This document shows positions 1-5,343 of a stretch of DNA of 8,623 nucleotides, piece by piece. The notes below the pieces were generated by a model. The model was not told the DNA's origin. It ran no database searches and saw only the letters and a list, made by a program, of their open reading frames with translations. The stretch lies in the NCBI GenBank assembly GCA_937915485.1, contig CALGII010000277.1, positions 1-8,623 of the forward strand, given 5' to 3'. Source of the stretch: an uncultured Ignavibacteriota bacterium. GTDB taxonomy: Bacteria; Bacteroidota; Ignavibacteria; Tepidaquicellales; Tepidaquicellaceae. Position numbers and translations under genes: made by a program. Numbering within the stretch: position 1 is the stretch's first letter; every line of letters begins with the position of its first letter.

Positions 1-1673
1 AAATGGGAAAAGAAGATATTGAAGTCAGAATCGCGGATATGTTCAACGGAAAGCAGTATATACTTTTCAAGTACAAGGTCATCAAGGATATCCGCATAGT
101 TTATTCGCCGCCGCTTTCTATAGGTAATTACGGCGGAGAAACAGACAACTGGATGTGGCCGCGTCATACGGGGGATTTCTCTTTCATGCGCGCGTATGTT
201 TCTCCCGACGGAACGGGCAGGGAATACAGCGTTGACAACGTTCCTTATAAACCGGCGGTCTGGCTGAAGGTAGCTAAAGACGGACTTCAGGAAGGCGACT
301 TCACGTTCATCATGGGTTATCCCGGTCAGACGACGAGATACAGAACGTCAAACTCTATCGAATGGAATCAGAATAAGAACTATCCTTTCTCCATAAAGAA
401 CTTCAAGGAAATAATCGCGCTCGCCGAAGAAAAAACAAAGAATGACAAGGAAGGCGAAATCAGAGTCGCCAATCTCGTAAAGGGACTGGCAAACGCGATG
501 AAGAATTATGAAGGCAAGGTTGTGGGAATGAAAAAAACGAACTACCTTCAGAAAAAAATTCACTTCGAGCAGGAATTCATGAACTGGGTGAACAGCGACA
601 ATACGAGGAAGCAAAAGTACGGCGACATTTTCCCGACTGACGACGCGCTTTACAGGAAACTCGCCCTTACAAAAGACAGGGACAACGTTTTCGGCGTGGT
701 ACAGGGATTTGGCGGCACTCAGCTGGGAGTCGCGTCTAATATTTATTTCATAAAGAAAGAACTCCTGAAACCTCAGGCGGAGCGGCAGCCCGGAATAGAC
801 GAAAGCGTAATTGAAAACTTCATACAGGGAATGGATAACAATTACCTGAATTACTTCGAGCCGTTCGACAAGGCTTTGCTCGTCCGCTCGCTTGGAATGG
901 CGTCAAAACTGCCCGACGGACAGAGAATAAAGGGTTTGGAGTATATCTTAACGGATAACTCGCGAAGCCCCGAAGAGTTCGTGAATGATGCTTTCAGGAC
1001 ATCGAAACTCAACGACCCCGAATTCGCGAAAAAGGTTTGCAGGATGAGTCTTGCGGAAATTGAAGCGCTCAATGACCCGTTCATAAAAATGGCAGCGAGC
1101 ATGTATCCCGAATCAGAGGAAATCTCGAAGGACGGAATTGAATTCGGAGCAAGAGTGCAGGAAGTAAGGAAAAAATATATTGACGGACTTTTCGAGTGGA
1201 AAGGCGAGGGAATGTATCCTGACGCGAACGGCACGATGCGTTTCACGTGGGGAAACATAAAAGGCTACAAGCCTGCTGACGCGGTTACATACTATCCGTT
1301 TACTACGCTTAAAGGAGTAATCGAAAAGAATACGGGCGAAGAGCCTTTCAACGCGCCCGACGAACTCGTCCGCCTTTATGAAAAAAAGGATTTCGGAAAA
1401 TGGATGGACCCGAACCTTAACGACGTTCCCGTCGCTTTCACACACCTGTGCGATATAACAGGCGGCAACAGCGGAAGCCCCGTTATGAACGCGAAAGGTG
1501 AAATCATCGGTCTCGCTTTCGACGGAAATTACGAAGGAATGATCAGCGACTGGCAGTTCGATTACGATCTTCAGAGAACCATTTCGGTCGATATCAGGTA
1601 CGTTCTTTTCATTACGGAAAAATTCGGGAAGGCGGATTTTCTGCTGAAGGAAATTGGAGTTTTAAACAATTAA
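1..1673 (+). CDS. S46 family dipeptidyl-peptidase, DPP7-like (5' partial)
   Basis: Periplasmic serine exopeptidase that removes dipeptides from peptide N-termini. The frame is open to the left edge; the ATG at position 3 is internal, since about 165 residues, including the catalytic His, are missing compared with the usual ~720. Counting from that ATG, 556 residues remain. Asn49-Trp50 and Asp58 sit in DNWMWPRHTGDF, matching the family's N-terminus-binding Asn/Trp and catalytic Asp. The nucleophile is Ser490 in TGGNSGSPV. Asp507-Gly508, 17 and 18 residues after Ser, match the amine-binding Asp and the S1-pocket position. DPP11 enzymes have Arg there (Asp/Glu specificity), whereas DPP7/DAP BII-type enzymes have Gly (hydrophobic P1), so this is called DPP7-like by inference. 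There is no type IX sorting domain, so the protein probably stays in the periplasm. It is convergent with the downstream genes. Family assignment is very secure; substrate preference is moderately secure. Confidence 0.95.
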   Translation, partial: MGKEDIEVRIADMFNGKQYILFKYKVIKDIRIVYSPPLSIGNYGGETDNWMWPRHTGDFSFMRAYVSPDGTGREYSVDNVPYKPAVWLKVAKDGLQEGDFTFIMGYPGQTTRYRTSNSIEWNQNKNYPFSIKNFKEIIALAEEKTKNDKEGEIRVANLVKGLANAMKNYEGKVVGMKKTNYLQKKIHFEQEFMNWVNSDNTRKQKYGDIFPTDDALYRKLALTKDRDNVFGVVQGFGGTQLGVASNIYFIKKELLKPQAERQPGIDESVIENFIQGMDNNYLNYFEPFDKALLVRSLGMASKLPDGQRIKGLEYILTDNSRSPEEFVNDAFRTSKLNDPEFAKKVCRMSLAEIEALNDPFIKMAASMYPESEEISKDGIEFGARVQEVRKKYIDGLFEWKGEGMYPDANGTMRFTWGNIKGYKPADAVTYYPFTTLKGVIEKNTGEEPFNAPDELVRLYEKKDFGKWMDPNLNDVPVAFTHLCDITGGNSGSPVMNAKGEIIGLAFDGNYEGMISDWQFDYDLQRTISVDIRYVLFITEKFGKADFLLKEIGVLNN

Positions 1674-1700
1674 CAATTAACAGTTAACAGTTAACAGTTA
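1667..1700. repeat. tandem heptamer repeat (CAATTAA / CAGTTAA)
   Basis: There are two copies of CAATTAA (1667-1673, 1674-1680), two of CAGTTAA (1681-1687, 1688-1694) and a truncated CAGTTA (1695-1700), followed at once by seven T residues. The first copy supplies the last bases and TAA stop of the S46 peptidase gene. Copies 1-2 and 3-5 differ by one A/G change, as expected for replication slippage. The array carries TAA stops in several frames. Its function is unknown, and it is too short to be a CRISPR or a typical protein-binding array. Confidence 0.85.
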
Positions 1701-1711
1701 TTTTTTTGTAA

Positions 1712-1736
1712 TCCCCGGTAGTATTTTTATCGGGGA
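1712..1736 (+). terminator. probable terminator hairpin downstream of the S46 gene
   Basis: TCCCCGGTA (1712-1720) pairs with TATCGGGGA (1728-1736), giving a 9-bp stem with one G-T pair and a 7-nt loop. It lies about 40 bp after the peptidase stop. The T-run on the plus strand lies before the stem rather than after it; only a loose T-rich stretch (up to about 1754) follows, so termination may be weak or may rely on the second hairpin. Confidence 0.5.
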
Positions 1737-1787
1737 ATCTATATCTGGTATTTTAGTGCGAAAAAGAATCGGGTAAAAATAAACATA

Positions 1788-1817
1788 CGGGGATGAAAAG
1801 ATTCTCATCCCCGTTTT
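1788..1817. terminator. convergent, probably bidirectional terminator
   Basis: CGGGGATGA (1788-1796) pairs perfectly with TCATCCCCG (1805-1813) around an 8-nt loop, and A1787-T1814 extends the stem to 10 bp. On the plus strand TTTTC follows; on the minus strand the stem is followed by ATGTTTATTTTTA. It starts just beyond the stop codon at 1825 of the minus-strand gene, so it can end that transcript as well as read-through from the S46 peptidase gene. Confidence 0.7.
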
Positions 1818-1824
1818 CAAATAT

Positions 1825-3387
1825 CTACTTCACAACAGCCATTTTTCTTACAACCAGCGGATTATTATTCACCGATAATTGATAGTAATATATTCCGCTT
1901 GTAAGTCCCGAAGCGTCGAATTTTACTTCATAAGTTCCCGGTTTAAGATTCTGATTGACAAGAACCGCTGTCTCTCTTCCGAGCAAGTCATATACTTTCA
2001 GCGATATTATACCATCTTTGGCGTTCCACTTATTGTTATCAGGCACAGAGAACCGAATTGAGGTTGCCGGATTGAACGGATTAGGGTAGTTTTGAGATAG
2101 CGAAAACTCTGAAGGCACTCTGTTGTTGACTTTCTTTATATCTCCTAGCGTCGTCAGTCTGTATCTCGCCCATAATTGCGTTGTGTTTGCGCTGTCTTTG
2201 CTGTAAACAACCCAGACAGTTATGTACCAGTTCGAGTTGAAGATACCCGAATTCATCGTTATGCTTGTTCTCTTGCTCGTGTCGCCGATTGTTGTGCTAT
2301 CCTTAACGTAAGGATACATAACGTTTTCGTCGAAAATGATTTTAAGCGAGTCCCGTCCCTTCCTCTGGAAGGCGCAACTTTGCATCGGTACATAATCGGT
2401 TATTATGGGATAATATAAATCAACAAAATTTGAATAATTATAAGCGGGTGATGCATTTTGGAATATCCTTTCCTGCGATGTAGTTCCTGAAGCATACGGT
2501 ATAGTTGTAACGTACAGAATATATGTTCCTCCGCGGTTCGATTCGAACGCTACGCCGAAACTTGAATAAGCATTTGGAGGAAAGCAGAATTGGTCGAATG
2601 TGTTATCTCCTGCAAAGGCAATTGTATCAGGCGTTGACCATACGGGTGTGGAAGTAGAACTTGTCTTTCTGTACCAGATTGCACGCTTTCCGTCAGGTTT
2701 CTTTTTCTCGTACGTAACAATAATTTTCGTCGGATCTGAGACCATTACATTCGGATTCGAACAGAACGCGGTATCGGCAGAAGTAAGATTTGAGTCGTAT
2801 AGCACGACGCGCGTCAGCGGATTGAATTTCCTGAAAATCACGTCGCCGTTTTTGATGTACGAAACCGCGTACGTTACGCTGTCGATAATACAGGTACGCG
2901 GCCGCGACTTATCGCCTGCCGACGAATCAACAGGAAAAATATTTCCCCATCCCGTTTGCCTGTTGTAGTACTTTCCGTATATATCCCATTTCCCGTTTTG
3001 ATTCGTTTCCCACAATACAAGCGCGCTGCTTATATCGCCGTAATAATTGTAACCCGCTTTTCCGTATGATATCGCGGGGTTGCGTTTTGACGAGGCGTTT
3101 GATGTAAGATATACGACGCTCTCAATCGGACCCGTCGTACCCATTTTCTGAGCGCATATATGTGTGGTAGTCGCCGTCGTTCTTTCGAACACGAAAAATT
3201 CCCAATTGAATATGTTGAACACCGGAGAACCTGGAATATTATACCTGCCGAATGAAGGATTTTTGTCAATGTATCCGCTCGTTATTCGCTGGGGCTGGTG
3301 CCAGTAATACTGTCCCTGAGCAGAGACAGGAGAGTTAACAGTTAAAACCGAACATAAAAAAAACAGCAGAGGTATTATTTTCTTCAT
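1825..3387 (-). CDS. secreted beta-propeller-like protein with type IX secretion C-terminal sorting domain
   Basis: A 520-residue exported protein of unknown function. Residues 1-23 form a signal peptide: Lys-Lys, the hydrophobic stretch IIPLLFFLCSVL, and an Ala23 cleavage site (VSA|QG). Residues about 425-520 form a type IX secretion sorting domain: NYPNPFNP at 433-440, then ISLKVYDLLGRE, LKPGTYEVKFDASGL, SGIYYYQL and a terminal RKMAVVK. The protein should therefore cross the outer membrane and be surface-attached or released. The middle has about seven loosely similar units (near 43-80, 103-140, 162-188, 211-241, 269-293, 327-352, 373-410), each with a strand-rich pattern such as ALVLWETNQNGKWDIYGKYY. 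This suggests a seven-bladed propeller, which is my inference. The start is supported by AAGGGGGA six bases upstream. It lies 55 bp after the Omp85 gene with no obvious terminator between, so the two may share a transcript. Confidence 0.88.
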   Translation of the reverse strand: MKKIIPLLFFLCSVLTVNSPVSAQGQYYWHQPQRITSGYIDKNPSFGRYNIPGSPVFNIFNWEFFVFERTTATTTHICAQKMGTTGPIESVVYLTSNASSKRNPAISYGKAGYNYYGDISSALVLWETNQNGKWDIYGKYYNRQTGWGNIFPVDSSAGDKSRPRTCIIDSVTYAVSYIKNGDVIFRKFNPLTRVVLYDSNLTSADTAFCSNPNVMVSDPTKIIVTYEKKKPDGKRAIWYRKTSSTSTPVWSTPDTIAFAGDNTFDQFCFPPNAYSSFGVAFESNRGGTYILYVTTIPYASGTTSQERIFQNASPAYNYSNFVDLYYPIITDYVPMQSCAFQRKGRDSLKIIFDENVMYPYVKDSTTIGDTSKRTSITMNSGIFNSNWYITVWVVYSKDSANTTQLWARYRLTTLGDIKKVNNRVPSEFSLSQNYPNPFNPATSIRFSVPDNNKWNAKDGIISLKVYDLLGRETAVLVNQNLKPGTYEVKFDASGLTSGIYYYQLSVNNNPLVVRKMAVVK

Positions 3388-3393
3388 AAATAT

Positions 3394-3401
3394 TCCCCCT
3401 T
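3394..3401 (-). promoter_or_regulatory. ribosome binding site of the type IX cargo gene
   Basis: The minus strand reads AAGGGGGA, then six bases (ATATTT), then ATG. This is the best purine-rich Shine-Dalgarno-like site in the window, where most genes have poor ones. It supports the chosen start and suggests relatively efficient independent translation. Confidence 0.6.
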
Positions 3402-3442
3402 ATGAAAAAATTAAACAAAACCTTTACTGAATTTTATGTAAA

Positions 3443-5236
3443 TTAAAACTCATTTACAAGACCGAAGTGAATTTTGCCGTCGAGCATTCCGTCGCCTTTT
3501 CCGATGGCGTAACTTACGCCTACGATTCCGATTGCTGTCTCAAGGCGGATTCCAAGTCCGTAACCGTAAATGAATCCTTCCTGCTTTGGAATGTTATTGA
3601 TTTCGTCAGGCGGTCTGTAGTAGTAACCGGGATCGAAGAAAACGTGGCCGAAACTTTTTCTCGAGAATGCGTAGCGTAATTCAATATTACCGTAAGTCAG
3701 TTTCGAGGCGCGGAACTGCTCTTCCCTGTAGCCCCTTACGTTTTTTATTCCGCCGACCTTGTAAAAATCAGCGTCTTCGAGTTTGCCTGAAGTAACCTGT
3801 CCTATGAAGAATCTGATTAGAAGCGACTGTCTTTTGAAAAACGAAGAATAAAAATCTACGTCCATCGAATATCTTTGAAGCGAGAAACTTTGATTCGCCT
3901 CCGACTGCGCGGAGTATATTTTCTTGTCGCCGTACGCGTAATTTACGCGGTAAACAATTCCCGATACGGGAATATAAACGTTGTCCCTGCTGTCATACCT
4001 GATTTCCGTTCCGCCGTACAGGATTCTCGAATCGGCAATCGTGAACACTACCGCGGAATCGGGCGGTATGACCCTGTCGATGCCCGCTGTGAATCCGAGC
4101 GTGAATCTGTCGCTGACGAGGATGTCGCCCTTGAAGTCAAATTTTCTGTGAGTGTAACTCGTATCCTGAATTCTCTGTAAAAACCCTCCGCTAACGTTCA
4201 ATGGCAGACCGAAGAAGTACGGCTCGGAATATTTCAGTTCGAGTTCCTGTGTCGATTTAGTCTCCTGCTGCCACCTCGCATCGAGTCTGCGCGCGGTGCC
4301 GAATAGGTTTCTAAACGATAGATTGACGAGACCCGTGAAATATCCTTTCTCGCCCTCGGTAACCGGAGGAACATAACCGAGTATTCCGTCAAACGTGTTA
4401 GTGTTTCCTTCTTTGACGGTAATCAAAAGCCCCGACTCGTTCCTGCTCTGAATCGTGTAAATCTGCGGCTCCTCTACCGACGAAAAAATATTCAGTTTTT
4501 CGAGACGGAATTTCATATCGCTCATCGATTCTCTCGTAACAGTCTTATCATCTTTAATTCTCAATTCACGGAGAATGACGTCGTCATCGGTATCCTCGTT
4601 TCCTTTAATCCTGACGTTCGCGATTTTTATTTTCGATTCCTCTTTGATTGTAATTCCTATTCTTATTTTCGGATTTGTTTCGTCATAAAGAGTAATCTCG
4701 TCAATCACGGCTTTTGTGAACAGGTTGCCTTTCTTTTCATACGCTTCAAGAAGGGCTTTGATATCATTGGAGAGCGTGTTGTTGTCGAGAATGCCACCTG
4801 TTTTTGTCTCGAATATTTTTTTTATCTCAGCCGTTGTGATAGTTCTGTTTCCGCGGATGCTAATTTCCCCGATTAAGGCGGGTCTGCCCTCGGCTATTGA
4901 GATTTTTATATCAACGTATGAAGAATCCGATGTAAATTTTTTCGCGACATCCGAAATTTTTGCGTTAAGATATCCCGATGATCTGTATCTTTCTCTTATT
5001 GATTTCAAATCGGAGGACATCTGTTCTTCGGAAAATTTCTTGTCGGCTTTAAGTATCATTGAACCTTTCAGGTCGTTATCGGAAAATACCGTATTCCCTT
5101 CAAACGTAACCGTGCCCACGAGTGTCTGGGATTGCGTCTGCGAAAATGAAAAGGCTAAAACCGCGGCAAGAAGAAATTTAACGCGGAGGAATTTCCATTT
5201 AACGCGAAGGTTATATTTTCTCCGATTATACATCAC
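3443..5236 (-). CDS. Omp85 family outer-membrane protein (BamA/TamA-like), three POTRA domains
   Basis: Outer-membrane assembly or translocation factor of the Omp85 superfamily. From the N-terminus: a basic, hydrophobic export signal (about residues 1-37, with FLLAAVLAFSFS); three POTRA domains near 38-117 (VTFEGNTVFSDNDL), 119-200 (ISIRGNRTITTAEI) and 203-277 (VRIKGNEDTDDDVI), each closing on a beta strand plus a Glu-Gly or Glu-Glu turn; then a 16-strand-type barrel from about 282 to 597. The diagnostic VRGY motif of loop 6 is at 500-503, and the chain ends in an aromatic beta-signal (IHFGLVNEF). With 597 residues and three POTRAs it resembles TamA in size rather than five-POTRA BamA, so it could be an accessory Omp85 or the lineage's reduced BamA. 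The start is either GTG at 5236 or the adjacent ATG at 5233; neither has a strong Shine-Dalgarno. The next gene downstream is the type IX cargo protein. Confidence 0.93.
   Translation of the reverse strand: MMYNRRKYNLRVKWKFLRVKFLLAAVLAFSFSQTQSQTLVGTVTFEGNTVFSDNDLKGSMILKADKKFSEEQMSSDLKSIRERYRSSGYLNAKISDVAKKFTSDSSYVDIKISIAEGRPALIGEISIRGNRTITTAEIKKIFETKTGGILDNNTLSNDIKALLEAYEKKGNLFTKAVIDEITLYDETNPKIRIGITIKEESKIKIANVRIKGNEDTDDDVILRELRIKDDKTVTRESMSDMKFRLEKLNIFSSVEEPQIYTIQSRNESGLLITVKEGNTNTFDGILGYVPPVTEGEKGYFTGLVNLSFRNLFGTARRLDARWQQETKSTQELELKYSEPYFFGLPLNVSGGFLQRIQDTSYTHRKFDFKGDILVSDRFTLGFTAGIDRVIPPDSAVVFTIADSRILYGGTEIRYDSRDNVYIPVSGIVYRVNYAYGDKKIYSAQSEANQSFSLQRYSMDVDFYSSFFKRQSLLIRFFIGQVTSGKLEDADFYKVGGIKNVRGYREEQFRASKLTYGNIELRYAFSRKSFGHVFFDPGYYYRPPDEINNIPKQEGFIYGYGLGIRLETAIGIVGVSYAIGKGDGMLDGKIHFGLVNEF
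5176..5206 (-). repeat. short in-frame direct repeat in the Omp85 leader
   Basis: ATTTAACGCG on the plus strand occurs at 5176-5185 and 5197-5206, exactly 21 bp apart. Read on the minus strand it encodes LRVK twice (residues 10-13 and 17-20) in the basic segment before the hydrophobic core of the export signal. It looks like a small in-frame duplication that lengthened the signal's n-region. Confidence 0.5.
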
Positions 5237-5293
5237 GCGTGAATTTTATCCATTTAGAGCAATAATAAAATACAAAAAGGCGGGATAAACGAA

Positions 5294-5315
5294 GAACTCC
5301 GCCGAAGCGGAGTTC
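5294..5315 (-). terminator. C(UUCG)G hairpin terminator after ccmF
   Basis: GAACTCCGC and GCGGAGTTC form a perfect 9-bp stem. On the minus strand the loop is TTCG closed by C-G, the exceptionally stable UUCG tetraloop; a G-T wobble can extend the stem. It starts 28 bp after the ccmF stop and is followed on that strand by TTCGTTTAT and then CCTTTTTGTATTTTATT, which is T-rich though not a clean run. It most likely ends the ccm operon and isolates the Omp85 gene. Confidence 0.75.
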
Positions 5316-5343
5316 CTGTTGTTAACCCGAAATAAATTTGATA

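Noticed and set aside
851..1258. 135-codon minus-strand open frame inside the S46 gene
   Set aside because: It is antisense to a strongly supported peptidase, with no ribosome binding site and no family motif.
1667..1700. CRISPR-like or iteron array
   Set aside because: The units are 7 bp with no spacers and no associated genes; it is a simple tandem repeat.
2600..2968. 122-codon plus-strand open frame opposite the type IX cargo gene
   Set aside because: It is a shadow of the coding frame; the opposite strand has a signal peptide and sorting domain, while this one has nothing recognisable.
3388..3442. Terminator or promoter between the Omp85 and cargo genes
   Set aside because: No hairpin or convincing promoter box was seen in the 55 bp; only the ribosome binding site is supportable.
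5237..5280. Promoter for the Omp85 gene (TTTTTG, 16 bp, TAAATG on the minus strand)
   Set aside because: A promoter is expected here because of the preceding terminator, but the region is AT-rich and several equally poor matches exist, so no single site can be defended.
4716..5288. 190-codon open frame on the plus strand opposite the Omp85 gene
   Set aside because: It is entirely antisense to the POTRA region of a well-supported gene, has no recognisable domain, and its residue pattern is that of a mirrored coding frame.
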